NCBI RefSeq assembly: GCF_001902295.1
Contig: NZ_CP018335.1
Location: forward strand, 2,418,001-2,482,000
Direction: 5' to 3'
DNA: 64,000 nucleotides
Origin: Clostridium kluyveri
GTDB taxonomy: Bacteria > Bacillota > Clostridia > Clostridiales > Clostridiaceae
This document shows, piece by piece, positions 44,776 to 53,914 of this stretch. Both the position numbers and the translations under genes were made by a program. Position 1 is the stretch's first letter. Every line of letters begins with the position of its first letter. The notes beneath the pieces were generated by a model, which was not told the origin of the DNA, searched no databases, and was given only the letters and a program-made list of their open reading frames with translations.

Positions 44776-45132
44776 TCAAATAGTGAATTTATTCTCTATA
44801 TTATCTATTGCTGTTTTAATTATTTTATCCAGTGCATCTCTATTATGAAAACCAGTAATTTTTTCTACTATTTCTCCTCCTTTAAATATTAAAAGAGTAG
44901 GTATGCCACTTAGCCTGAATCTTTGTGCTAATGCGTCATGTTTATCCACATCAACTGAATAAACATTTAATTTGTTATAATAATTCTCAGCCATTTCCTC
45001 TATAATTAGATGCATTATATTACATACTTTGCATCTCTCCGCGTTAAAAAATACCACTGCAGGAGTATTATTTTCAAAAGTTAGATTATCAAAATTATCT
45101 TCATTTATACTTGAAATAAATTCCCTATCCAT
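44776..45132 (-). CDS. Thioredoxin-like protein with CKVC active site (proximal)
   Basis: 118 residues: FFNAERCKVCNIMHL, SVDVDKHDALAQRFRLSG, cis-Pro GIPTLLIFKGGEIVEKI. GGAGGAG precedes the ATG. It begins 8 bases after the phosphodiesterase-like gene and 12 before tauC, so it is an integral operon member. Paralogue of the distal CKVC protein; the two bracket the importer. Confidence 0.88.
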   Translation of the reverse strand: MDREFISSINEDNFDNLTFENNTPAVVFFNAERCKVCNIMHLIIEEMAENYYNKLNVYSVDVDKHDALAQRFRLSGIPTLLIFKGGEIVEKITGFHNRDALDKIIKTAIDNIENKFTI

Positions 45133-45140
45133 AAAATTAA

Positions 45141-46901
45141 TTACTCCTCCAATGCCTGATATATTATGCCGCCTTCTGTATTTTTAGGAACAGACACTCC
45201 AGTCAAATAGCTTATAGTTGGAACTATATCCTCCACCCCAACATTTCTATCAATGCTAACTCCTCTCTTTATGCCGGCCCCTACAGCTGCAAATAATGCT
45301 TTCATAGAATAGCCCAGCAGTGTATGATTGCTTAACCCATTTCCATGGCATCTGGTAAACTCAGGTTCTAATATATAAAATATATCTCCTGAATTCTCCC
45401 CTCCAAGTCCTAAAACCTCCATATCATTTCTATTTAAAGCAAAACTTATTATTCTTTTACCTGTTTTGGGATCTCTATAATTGTATAAATCATCTATTAT
45501 TTTTTGTACCAATCTGTCATAATCTTCTGGTTCTACAATTCCCTCAGGATCTCTTCCCTTTAAATTTATATAGATAAATGCAGCCCTCTGTGAAACCGCT
45601 GTAGTCTTCTCCCAATCTATCTGGAGTTTCCCATTGACTTCTTTTAATTTTGTATATCCCATATCTCCCATTATTCCAGTATTTATGCCCCACATATCTC
45701 CTATTAGAGGATATTCTGTATATGGATTTTTACCAACACCACCATGATCTGAAACAATGAAAATGGCAGTATCTCCATCAAGCCGTTTTAACATTTCCCC
45801 GATAAAATTATCGCTTAATTCGTAAATCTTATATATCAACTCCTGATATCTCTTATATTCTCTAGAAACCTCTTTAAATGTATAATCCAAATAAAAATGA
45901 TTGTACATATCTATGCCGTGCATATGAAGATACAAAAGATCCCATTCTTTATTATCTAACAAGTAATCAATAGCCTTTACATGCCAATCATACATTTCCG
46001 TAATGGACTCAAGCATAATTTTATCCGCAGTTTCATTTAACCTATCGTAATTGGCTGGCTGCAGCATAGGTCCAACTTCATCATATATTTCCCTGCCTAT
46101 TTCAGATGGATAAAAATATTTTCCATTGTATAAATCAAGTGCAAATGAATAATAAAAGGTCAGCTTACTTCCATCGCTTTTTAAATCAATTACTCTTATT
46201 TTATAAGCTACTTTAGTGATTTTGCCATTAATCCTATAATTGTCATAAATCCAGTGACTCCACTGATTTACCTCTGTCTCTCCAATTGGATTATCATCCT
46301 GTTTACTGACATATATTTTTATTTTATTATAGTTTTTTCCATCCTCTGCTACTATCAATCCATATCGCCTTGTCATACCATTATTAACTGGCAAAATAAC
46401 TTCTTTTGATTTATTAGGTGCATTCTTCCATCCATCAGCAGCTTTGATAGGAGTGATTACCTTATCTGAATTTGGAATATCTGCAGATGATTCACCATCT
46501 GCTTCTGAAGTCACAATATCAGATGGAGTATACCCGTACCCATCGTATTCAGACTTGCTTATATCTGCTTTTATAGAGGATACCTCACCTTCAACTCTAC
46601 AGTCGGTACCAGTATTATCCAGCACATGAGGTATTTCTTTTATAGGAAAATCACCCTCAATACAGCTATATACTTTTTCATAATCTACGTATCCCCTTAA
46701 ATTTGTATAAATACTTGTACCATCTACATAAATATCATTTTGGGTCTTAGGTGGCCATGCTGTAGGATAATTAAACAATATACTTTTTTTACCTTGCCTT
46801 GCATAAGCCTCCCATATAGTTTCTGCTTTTAATAATCCTGAATCAAATCCATACTCCAATTGATCTAAAGCATTCCCGAGAGTATGATTCCAAAAACGAA
46901 T
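45141..46901 (-). pseudogene. Alkaline-phosphatase-superfamily phosphodiesterase, 5' end lost at prophage junction
   Basis: The frame is open to 46901, reading IRFWNHTLGNALDQLEYGFDSGL before any standard start; a TTG at 46859 has no ribosome site. Metal ligands of the type I phosphodiesterase/nucleotide-pyrophosphatase fold are present: HMHGIDMYNHF, FIVSDHGGVG, RCHGNGLSNHT. The N-terminal metal Asp and Thr/Ser nucleophile are missing. Phage sequence begins immediately upstream, so the 5' part should lie beyond the far prophage end. Sulfatases belong to the same superfamily, so with tauABC downstream a sulfate-ester substrate is possible. Confidence 0.82.
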
Positions 46902-47024
46902 TCAATGACCATAGACATAAACAGACAAACTTGTCTAAAGCTAGTGGTTAAACCATTTGTAGCTTAAATATAAAATTATCGTTTGGCTAAAAAAGACATG
47001 TTTTGAAAATTATTTTTGACGAAT

Positions 47025-47038
47025 TTTTGACGTCAAAA
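47025..47038 (+). promoter_or_regulatory. Palindrome TTTTGACGTCAAAA near the prophage end
   Basis: A perfect 14-base palindrome whose left half is repeated directly just upstream (TTTTTGACG at about 47013-47021). It lies 25 bases before the first rightward ORF, so it may be an operator or recombination site. Confidence 0.4.
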
Positions 47039-47062
47039 GAAAAAAGAAAGGGGATAATAAGA

Positions 47063-47173
47063 ATGAATAAATACAAGATAAGAAGATTTAAACACAAGCA
47101 TCTTAAGGAAGTCGTTGGAGGTTTAATTACAGTTATATTAGTATCTTGTTTGATATTGTTAATTAATCAATAA
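47063..47173 (+). CDS. Small membrane protein at prophage end
   Basis: 36 residues, ATG with AAAGGGG upstream: a basic head (NKYKIRRFKHKHLKE) then one hydrophobic helix (VVGGLITVILVSCLILLI). The stop overlaps the next ATG (TAATG). It is transcribed opposite to the tail and lysis genes, so probably expressed in the lysogen. Function unknown. Confidence 0.55.
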   Translation: MNKYKIRRFKHKHLKEVVGGLITVILVSCLILLINQ

Positions 47174-47412
47174 TGGACTTTGATGAGTTTATAACTAAGA
47201 TTAGAAATGCAGAACCTCCAGAAGTTATTAATAAAGATGGTAAACAACTAGTAGTAACACATGATTATCATATGATAAAAGATAATTTAAAGAACATGGA
47301 CAACCCTCAGTTGTACAGGTATCAATTAGCTAGAAATGCTGGATTTGAACATAATATGGCTTTAGAATATGCCTTAAAGGGATATAAATTTATTAGAAAG
47401 TTATTTGATTAG
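47173..47412 (+). CDS. Hypothetical prophage-end protein
   Basis: 79 residues, polar, no recognised domain (FDEFITKIRNAEPPEVINKDG; RYQLARNAGFEHNMALEYALKG). It is translationally coupled to the 36-residue membrane protein. A strong bidirectional terminator follows. Confidence 0.6.
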   Translation: MDFDEFITKIRNAEPPEVINKDGKQLVVTHDYHMIKDNLKNMDNPQLYRYQLARNAGFEHNMALEYALKGYKFIRKLFD

Positions 47413-47510
47413 AGAGTATGAAATCTATATGTATAAATATGGATTAACTGGATATAATGCTTGATATCACAAAAATACTTTACGTCTTGCTCAACTTAAT
47501 ATATTTTAAT

Positions 47511-47540
47511 ACAAAGCCATGGTAAACTCCATGGCTTTGT
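47511..47540. terminator. Bidirectional terminator between prophage-end genes and lysis module
   Basis: Perfect 12-base arms ACAAAGCCATGG and CCATGGCTTTGT with TTATTTTAT on the plus side and A/T-rich sequence on the minus side, between convergent genes. Confidence 0.88.
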
Positions 47541-47544
47541 TATT

Positions 47545-48138
47545 TTATACAGTTTGAATGGCATTGGTGTTTTGGGGTGTTTGCACAGCACTTGAAATTG
47601 TTTGAATCTGCTGTTCAAGCTGCAGTTTTTGATTCTCCAAATTTGTCTTTTCTGCTGTAAGCTGAGTTACCTGTGCTTGGAGTTGTGATACTTGTTGGAG
47701 TAAATTATCTTGGCGTTGATTGCGCTGTTCCTCTGGTGTCTTGGAATCTAAAACTATCTCTTCTACGCTAGCATCTATGATTTTTTCTATTGCAGGTGTG
47801 ATCTTTATATCAAAGGCCTTTAACCCTTCCTTTATAATTTCTATAGCTTTATCTTTTCTTTGCTCTGCAGGAAGTTGAGAAGATATATATAGTTGCTGTA
47901 CTGCTTTTGTTGCTTTTAATACCAACTTATCAAGTATGTTTAGGAAACTTAAAACTTTACTTGACTTATTAGTTATTAGACTTTCGCCCATCTGTATAAT
48001 AGTTTCTGCACTATCCAACCCTGTTTCTGCTGTTTTAAGAAAAGTAGATGCTGTTATTCCTTTCTTCTTAAAAAATACAATACCCAATCCTCCTATAACC
48101 ACAGTAAGTACAGCTATAACAATTTGATATACATTCAT
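47545..48138 (-). CDS. Phage holin, LLH family
   Basis: About 197 residues from ATG 48138 (GGAGG 10 bases upstream). One N-terminal membrane helix (VYQIVIAVLTVVIGGLGIVFF), an alpha-helical middle (STFLKTAETGLDSAETIIQMGESL) typical of the Phage_holin_6_1/LLH group, and a long C-terminal coiled coil rich in Gln (about 140-185). It is last in the lysis module. Confidence 0.72.
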   Translation of the reverse strand: MNVYQIVIAVLTVVIGGLGIVFFKKKGITASTFLKTAETGLDSAETIIQMGESLITNKSSKVLSFLNILDKLVLKATKAVQQLYISSQLPAEQRKDKAIEIIKEGLKAFDIKITPAIEKIIDASVEEIVLDSKTPEEQRNQRQDNLLQQVSQLQAQVTQLTAEKTNLENQKLQLEQQIQTISSAVQTPQNTNAIQTV

Positions 48139-48162
48139 CTTTTTCATTCCTCCTTAATTTAT

Positions 48163-48363
48163 TTAATTAAAATTTTCTTTGTCTGGAAATACTTCTGGAT
48201 AAACAGATTTACCTTTTTTAATAGTTTCAGTAACAATTTTTTTGATATCATCAGTTGTATCAGATTGCAATATTCTCAATAAACCTGCCAATAAATAAAT
48301 ATTTAATTGTTTAGATTGACTCCTATCCTCTTCAATTACTTTAATTTGTTCGTCTGTATACAC
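48163..48363 (-). CDS. Small phage protein in the lysis module
   Basis: GTG 48363 is favoured because GGAGG lies 8 bases upstream; the ATG at 48378 overlaps that site. About 66 residues, helical (DEQIKVIEEDRSQSKQLNIYLLAGLLRILQSD). No domain recognised. Confidence 0.6.
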   Translation of the reverse strand: MYTDEQIKVIEEDRSQSKQLNIYLLAGLLRILQSDTTDDIKKIVTETIKKGKSVYPEVFPDKENFN

Positions 48364-48388
48364 TTTACATTCCTCCATTTTTTATAAA

Positions 48389-48415
48389 TTAAAAGAGAGC
48401 CCTTTACAGCTCTCT
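48389..48415 (-). terminator. Terminator after the endolysin gene
   Basis: AGAGAGC and GCTCTCT arms followed on the minus strand by TTTTAATTT, directly past the lysin stop. Confidence 0.75.
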
Positions 48416-49559
48416 AATTTGTTAAAAATATTGTCCATGTGTCCTTGCCAATGATACCATCAGTGCTCCTACCCCAATTCTTTTGAAGTTCTGTGATGGC
48501 CTGAAAACAAGCTTGTGTCCAGTAACCAGTGCCATTGCCTTTCCCTAGATACCCCCATTGAATTAATTTTTGCTGTAACCATTGATTAACAACATTGTTA
48601 GAATTTATTTCTATAGGATAAGAATTAAGAGTATTAAGAGTTTTAGTCCCTGCAATACCATCTACAAGCAAACTTGTACCATGCACCAAATTACAATCAT
48701 ATTGCAGATTAGCAATACTTTCTTTCAGCGCATCTGTAGTGACCTTAGTTAGTGCTGTAGTACTCCCGTTTAATCCACTATAAAAAGCATTATCTGCTTC
48801 ATCTAGATCCCACGCTCCAAAAAACTTAAATCCGTAATTTTTAAAAGTGCTGTATGAATCTGTGGTAACTCCATAGGTCTGTATGCTTGGATATATTGGG
48901 AGTGTTAGACCTAATGATGCATAATCACTTTTGGTTCTTTCTATGGCTTTTGGCGCGCTCCATTGCAATTCACCCCAATAAATCTGTGGAGAAGTGAAAT
49001 CACAATATTGATTGAACACTGAATATGGAATGTCTTGGTGATAAGTAGCTATAGGAAATGTGCTGTAGCCTATAAGCTTATTGGTAGAACGTCTTACTGT
49101 AGCACATACATTTGCTGAAGCTGTCCATTTATTACTTACATCTACCTCGGGATCGTAAATATAATAATCTGAATTCTGCAAAGCTTCCACTATTATATTT
49201 GCTTCTGTTCCGGGATAATTGAAATAGTTGTAACCCCAAGTACCAACCGCAAATCTAGCCGCCTTAAATGCATCATAATATTTTAAATAATCGTTTTTAA
49301 AGTTTATGCCGCCACCTGTATAGCTTGCACCCTCATGATACTTTATGCACACATTAGTTATACCAATGCTCTTTAAATGAGATATTAAGGCTTCTATGCT
49401 TCCATACTGATTTACTTCGTTCTGAAGTTGCCATATCCATATGAAATTATTTAGATTATCTTTTGTAACTTGCTGTGCTTGAACACTTTTGGGCATAAAA
49501 AAAACACCAACTATAAAAGTTAGTGTAATGATAAATGATATTATTTTATTCCTTCTCGT
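48414..49559 (-). CDS. Secreted endolysin with signal peptide and apparent ACG start
   Basis: From ACG 49559 (GGAGG exactly 7 bases upstream) the frame gives a clear signal peptide: RRNK, hydrophobic IISFIITLTFIVGVFF, then MPKSVQA-QQ. The first standard start is ATG 49496, which has no ribosome site and loses the signal. Catalytic barrel-like domain (about 45-265: IWIWQLQNEVNQYGS, VGTWGYNYF, YYIYDPEVDV, YHQDIPYSVF, IYWGELQW) and a C-terminal PG_binding_1-type domain (LLVDGIAGTKT; QKNWGRSTDGIIGKDTW). It degrades host wall at lysis. The catalytic domain is shared with the host protein at 19834. Confidence 0.82.
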   Translation of the reverse strand, partial: TRRNKIISFIITLTFIVGVFFMPKSVQAQQVTKDNLNNFIWIWQLQNEVNQYGSIEALISHLKSIGITNVCIKYHEGASYTGGGINFKNDYLKYYDAFKAARFAVGTWGYNYFNYPGTEANIIVEALQNSDYYIYDPEVDVSNKWTASANVCATVRRSTNKLIGYSTFPIATYHQDIPYSVFNQYCDFTSPQIYWGELQWSAPKAIERTKSDYASLGLTLPIYPSIQTYGVTTDSYSTFKNYGFKFFGAWDLDEADNAFYSGLNGSTTALTKVTTDALKESIANLQYDCNLVHGTSLLVDGIAGTKTLNTLNSYPIEINSNNVVNQWLQQKLIQWGYLGKGNGTGYWTQACFQAITELQKNWGRSTDGIIGKDTWTIFLTN

Positions 49560-49572
49560 AAAAATTCCTCCT

Positions 49573-49860
49573 TTACCAATGAAATGTTTTTAAAATTTGC
49601 AATAAAAAAGTAGCTATTACGGTTATAGCTACGCCGCTTGCTATTCCTGTTAGGAATTTATTTTTTGACTTATTGATTTCATCTACACTTTTCTCTATTT
49701 TAGTGAGCATATTAAATATTGTTTTAACCTGTCCTTTTGTTTCCCCTGCCCATACTTCCATCTCCCCCACCCTCTTATCCGTGTCTTTAATATTTTCCTT
49801 TATTTCACTAACATCTTTGTTAAGGTTGAGCATGTAAGCGCAATCCTTGCAGTTTTCCAT
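49573..49860 (-). CDS. XhlA-family holin/hemolysin-like protein
   Basis: 95 residues: KDCAYMLNLNKDVSEIKENIKDTDKRVGEMEVWAG, the XhlA coiled coil, then one C-terminal membrane helix (FLTGIASGVAITVIATFLLQIL). GGAGGTG before ATG. In PBSX-type phages XhlA assists holin-lysin lysis. It lies 13 bases upstream of the endolysin. Confidence 0.85.
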   Translation of the reverse strand: MENCKDCAYMLNLNKDVSEIKENIKDTDKRVGEMEVWAGETKGQVKTIFNMLTKIEKSVDEINKSKNKFLTGIASGVAITVIATFLLQILKTFHW

Positions 49861-49884
49861 TTTGCACCTCCTATCTTAAATATT

Positions 49885-49914
49885 AAAAAGAGTTCTGGAG
49901 AAATCCAAAACTCT
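49885..49914 (-). terminator. Terminator between tail and lysis genes
   Basis: AGAGTTTTGGA and TCCAGAACTCT on the minus strand, followed by TTTTTAAT. Confidence 0.78.
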
Positions 49915-49939
49915 GAATGTGTTATGTCGCATTAATTTT

Positions 49940-50236
49940 CTATTGCGTAGTCTGTCCTTCGTCTAACAAATCTATAGCATCTTTAAATTCATCTAGCGTT
50001 TTCAAGTGTTCATATCCTTGTTTTATAAAATTCGGTGCTGAATCTTCAATGGATGGCGCAAAATGATAGAACTTTTGTTCTAAATATCCTTTACCCCCTT
50101 GAAAATCTGCTTGCGATATATAAGAATTTACTGATATATCTAATCTGCCTTTATATCCATTTATTGTATCTATTCTTATATAGGCATTTGAAGCAACTAA
50201 ACCGTTACTTAAATTTATTGTTTTTTGTAATGCCAT
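49940..50236 (-). CDS. Phage protein of unknown function downstream of tail spike
   Basis: 98 residues from ATG 50236 (GGAGTGA upstream; the ATG at 50251 overlaps it). It begins ALQKTINLSNGLVASNAYIRID, a pattern common to small proteins at the tail/lysis border of Firmicutes siphophages. No domain assigned. Confidence 0.65.
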   Translation of the reverse strand: MALQKTINLSNGLVASNAYIRIDTINGYKGRLDISVNSYISQADFQGGKGYLEQKFYHFAPSIEDSAPNFIKQGYEHLKTLDEFKDAIDLLDEGQTTQ

Positions 50237-50252
50237 AAGACTCACTCCCATC

Positions 50253-52157
50253 TTAATTTCCTGTTAAAATTTTAAGTGCTCGCCAGGTACCAGGGGTACC
50301 TCCTGTAATACATATCCATCCGAAAACAATATACATATTACCACTCGTACCTGTTTCGACAGGATTAATATTTTTAACGACTTGGCCCTTTGTATATGTT
50401 CCGCTAGTTGGCATTGCTGTAGCATATATATCATTAGATATATTGTAAAACTCCGGTGATGCAATAGTACCATACGAAAAAAATGAATTGTATTCTACTG
50501 GTACACCAATACCTTTATACTGATTTTTTATAATTAAATCTAATATATTACACGCAAGATGTATACCGTCAAAGTAATTATCAATAGAATTGTCTACTAT
50601 TTGCAGTTTTTCAATTTGGAACAAAGTATTATCCGTTCTGTTATCTATGCCTATGGCTCGTTTAACATTGTAGAAATTATTTTCAGTAATATCTACATTT
50701 TTGGTAATAGTGGTATCATAACCAACGATTCTTAATGCCCCATCTATATTATCACAATTATATATATCATTTTTTGATACTCGTATAATAGGCGATTCTC
50801 CTATTAATAGCCAATTCAATCTATCTGTTACCCCATCTAAACTTTTCCACGTATTTTGTTCTACATTTATATTATTGCTTTGTGTAATAAACCATGTCGC
50901 GCCTATACCGATATCTTTATTATTTTTTATATCAATAAAATCACTTATACAATTTATATTGATAAAACCACTGGAAATATTGTTGCCATTATATTTATTA
51001 TCATATATTTCTACATTTCCTAAATTAGCATTTGATGATTGGTCACTTGCACGAATACCATATCCCGTTGTGTTAAAAGTATTGCTTTTAATTTTTACAT
51101 CTTTAATTGAGTTAGCAGACTTATTTACTATTAAAATAGATGTAATAACGTTATTTATATTGAATATATTATTTTCAATTTCTATGTTTTTAATATATGT
51201 TCCATCATTGTTGTTAGGCTCTATATCTATTGCGGAAACAAATGTATTATTTTTACTTATTTGATTATCTTTTATTTTAGGATTTTCAGAAGAAACTAAA
51301 GCGACACTACAACGATAGGGATTTATAAAAATATTATCATGTATATTGGGATTGTCAGATGTATTTTTTATTTTAATAGTGTCGTCAAATGTATATGCTC
51401 CTACATACACACAATCACCTTGTGGTGTTTCAAAAATATTATTACATATTTCAACATTATCAGATGCACAGACAGCTATAATATGACTATGTTCAGTAAT
51501 AGTACTTATACCATCCCAATTACCAATACAATAAGTGCCAGAAATTTTTATCTTACTATTTATTTGATTTACTGCTCTAAAAATTTGTGATTTACCTGCA
51601 TTATTTACTGTGTCTTGTGGATTAACAGGAAACATTTTAATTTTTGGTAGTCCTACTCCTACTACATTGTTAGTTATTATTAATACTTCACTTATTTTAT
51701 AGAATGAATCAGGATTAGTATTAGGTATTATAACTTCTTTTCCTGTCGCAAAAGCATTCTTAAAAGCAATTGTGTTGTCTGTTATTCCATCACATTTAGC
51801 TCCAAACCATGTTACTAGTACAACATCTGCCAAATGTGACGCTTGATTATCTAATCTTTGTCCTATAGTATTGTAAGTTGTATTATTTACATTATCTGTT
51901 CTAGCTGCTACGGTTTCCATGTTAGAGGGGTTTTCTACACTTTGATTTGCAATTTCCTGGTTGAATACATTTTCTAAATTTGTTTGCCTACTATTTATAG
52001 AGACTTCAAATTGTGCTTGCTGTTGTGTGGAAGTAGTTTCAAAATCATTCACATCATCAGCTATATCCTCAATGCCTCCTGCTAAATTCTCTCTTACGTC
52101 TTTTCCATACTCTGCAGTCCTAATTTGTGCGACTCTTTGACTTACATCAATTGACAT
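50253..52157 (-). CDS. Tail spike / minor structural protein with beta-helix
   Basis: 634 residues from ATG 52157 (GAGGTGAT upstream). The N-terminus (RVAQIRTAEYGKDVRENLAGGIE) is the baseplate-attachment type, then a helical segment, then a pectate-lyase-like domain (FGAKCDGITDNTIAFKNAF) and a long right-handed parallel beta-helix with repeated N-x-I/F-N rungs (about 190-560). It probably binds or cleaves host surface glycan. Catalytic residues cannot be assigned. Confidence 0.82.
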   Translation of the reverse strand: MSIDVSQRVAQIRTAEYGKDVRENLAGGIEDIADDVNDFETTSTQQQAQFEVSINSRQTNLENVFNQEIANQSVENPSNMETVAARTDNVNNTTYNTIGQRLDNQASHLADVVLVTWFGAKCDGITDNTIAFKNAFATGKEVIIPNTNPDSFYKISEVLIITNNVVGVGLPKIKMFPVNPQDTVNNAGKSQIFRAVNQINSKIKISGTYCIGNWDGISTITEHSHIIAVCASDNVEICNNIFETPQGDCVYVGAYTFDDTIKIKNTSDNPNIHDNIFINPYRCSVALVSSENPKIKDNQISKNNTFVSAIDIEPNNNDGTYIKNIEIENNIFNINNVITSILIVNKSANSIKDVKIKSNTFNTTGYGIRASDQSSNANLGNVEIYDNKYNGNNISSGFININCISDFIDIKNNKDIGIGATWFITQSNNINVEQNTWKSLDGVTDRLNWLLIGESPIIRVSKNDIYNCDNIDGALRIVGYDTTITKNVDITENNFYNVKRAIGIDNRTDNTLFQIEKLQIVDNSIDNYFDGIHLACNILDLIIKNQYKGIGVPVEYNSFFSYGTIASPEFYNISNDIYATAMPTSGTYTKGQVVKNINPVETGTSGNMYIVFGWICITGGTPGTWRALKILTGN

Positions 52158-52181
52158 TCGCATCACCTCTTTTTTAAAAAT

Positions 52182-52218
52182 AAAAAAGCACCTGTAACTT
52201 TTAATTACAAATGCTTTT
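52182..52218 (-). terminator. Terminator between Tal and tail spike genes
   Basis: AAAGCATTTGTAA and TTACAGGTGCTTT (13 pairs, two G-U) followed on the minus strand by TTTTTATTTTT. It overlaps the stop of the upstream gene. Confidence 0.82.
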
Positions 52219-53902
52219 ATGATATTGGTTGAAAATTATCTGATACCCAATTTCGAGTTGCTATAGTTTCACCGTCAATTTTCCCTTGATCCTCTTTTAT
52301 ATAACTTTTGGTATCTCCCGAACTATCCAAGATGAATATCCCTGCACCTTGGTTGCTATCTGCATATATCGCAACTCTAACGCCAGAATTATCTTTTAAA
52401 TTTATAGTTCCAGAATCATAATCTTTTGATATTCCAAGTTCAATACGCGGTTTATCTTCTGAATCATTATACAAAATAAAAGTACCGCCATTATTATCAG
52501 AAGTACCATTTTCAGATCCAGCTTTTAAATTTAAATTACCGTCATTGTCATATATCTCAAATAAACCTCCATTGTCGTTGGTAGTATTTTCAATGATTAC
52601 TTTTCCGGCTTTAGTTATCTGTTGTATTCCGTCCATAGTTAATGTCCTATTTTCGATATCTATAAAGAACAATTTAAGATTATTAACTGCGTCTTCTATA
52701 GAAATACCTTCGAGGGCATTAATTGTAATAATAATTTTATCATCACTACTTTTTACTCTAATACCAAAATCATCACCGACTTGCACACCATTGTGGACAC
52801 TATTATTGCTTATACTGCTATTCCTAGTATCGTTAATAATATCGCTAGAAGTCTTATAGTTAGCCGATATTGTTATATTAGGGTTGTAAGGTTCTAATAG
52901 GTTCAAACTCAATTTAACTATCCTATATTTAGCATCTATACCCATAAGTGAATTTGTTATGTGTAATGTTGCCCCTAGTTCAAATTCCTCTGTTTTTTCT
53001 CCTGTAAGATAGCTTAAATCTAATGCTGTAGTAGATAATGTTAAAGTTGGTTGAGTATATTTGCCATCCTGTATATCTGTCAAACAAGCATCATATAGCT
53101 CTTGTGCATCCGTTGTATCGCTATAAGATACAGTCATTTCAATAGCTCCATACAAAGCCTTTGCAGTGGCATCCTCTATATAGTCAAGCCCTCCATTAAC
53201 ATCTTCTATAGTAAGATTATTAGCACCTAACGGAATTATTCTAGTTCCAAAGTTGTCCATATCCTTATCTAAGATCATCTTTTGGATATTAGTACCTAAA
53301 TAAAGTTCGATAACTTTATTTGTAAAAGGTGTAAGCCAATCAAGGTATAAAAGTCCATTATTTTCTCTGATTCTTATATCTCCATCAATATTATTCTTTG
53401 ATTTCATATCCGTAATAGTAGCTAAACAGGATTTGTAATCACATTGGTATGCATTACTTGAAGTAACTGCAATGGTACCCAAATATATTTTTTTTGAACT
53501 ATCTACCTTGGAATTATGACTTGTTAGGATAATTTGTAGCTTAGTGCTTAAGCTTCCTAAAAGTGCTTCATTTCTCATTTTAGTATCATTTAAATATGTC
53601 AATGCACTCTCACATTCAATCTCTTTATATATGCTCGTACCATCCATATTGGGAGTAATATCTGAAATTCTACCTGTAAATCTTATAGAATTATCTCTGC
53701 TATCAATTACTTTTATTTTAGTAGTCAATTCGTACAAAAGATTATATCCTGGATTATTTGGATATATAGGAAATTTTAATGTATAGATTTCGCTTAAACT
53801 TTCGTCAAGAGGTAATTCCTTTAGATGCGGTGATGAATCATCTGGTATTGGATAATGTATTAATGTTTCAACTCCATTATTATAAATACAAACTTTATAC
53901 AA
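52217..53902 (-). CDS. Tail-associated protein (Tal / prophage endopeptidase tail family)
   Basis: 561 residues from TTG 53902 (GGAGGTG upstream). N-terminal gp27-like hub: YKVCIYNNGVETL, LPLDESLSEIYTLKFPIY, IKVIDSRDNSIRFTGRISDI. The C-terminal part is repetitive and Asn/Asp-rich. It follows the distal tail protein, the standard position for Tal, and forms the tail tip. Confidence 0.8.
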   Translation of the reverse strand: MYKVCIYNNGVETLIHYPIPDDSSPHLKELPLDESLSEIYTLKFPIYPNNPGYNLLYELTTKIKVIDSRDNSIRFTGRISDITPNMDGTSIYKEIECESALTYLNDTKMRNEALLGSLSTKLQIILTSHNSKVDSSKKIYLGTIAVTSSNAYQCDYKSCLATITDMKSKNNIDGDIRIRENNGLLYLDWLTPFTNKVIELYLGTNIQKMILDKDMDNFGTRIIPLGANNLTIEDVNGGLDYIEDATAKALYGAIEMTVSYSDTTDAQELYDACLTDIQDGKYTQPTLTLSTTALDLSYLTGEKTEEFELGATLHITNSLMGIDAKYRIVKLSLNLLEPYNPNITISANYKTSSDIINDTRNSSISNNSVHNGVQVGDDFGIRVKSSDDKIIITINALEGISIEDAVNNLKLFFIDIENRTLTMDGIQQITKAGKVIIENTTNDNGGLFEIYDNDGNLNLKAGSENGTSDNNGGTFILYNDSEDKPRIELGISKDYDSGTINLKDNSGVRVAIYADSNQGAGIFILDSSGDTKSYIKEDQGKIDGETIATRNWVSDNFQPIS

Positions 53903-53914
53903 ATAACCACCTCC

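Noticed and set aside
46905..46960. attL core for the prophage (for example AGACAAACTTGTCT near 46930)
   Set aside because: The far prophage end is not in the window, so no direct repeat can be matched and the short dyad alone is not evidence.
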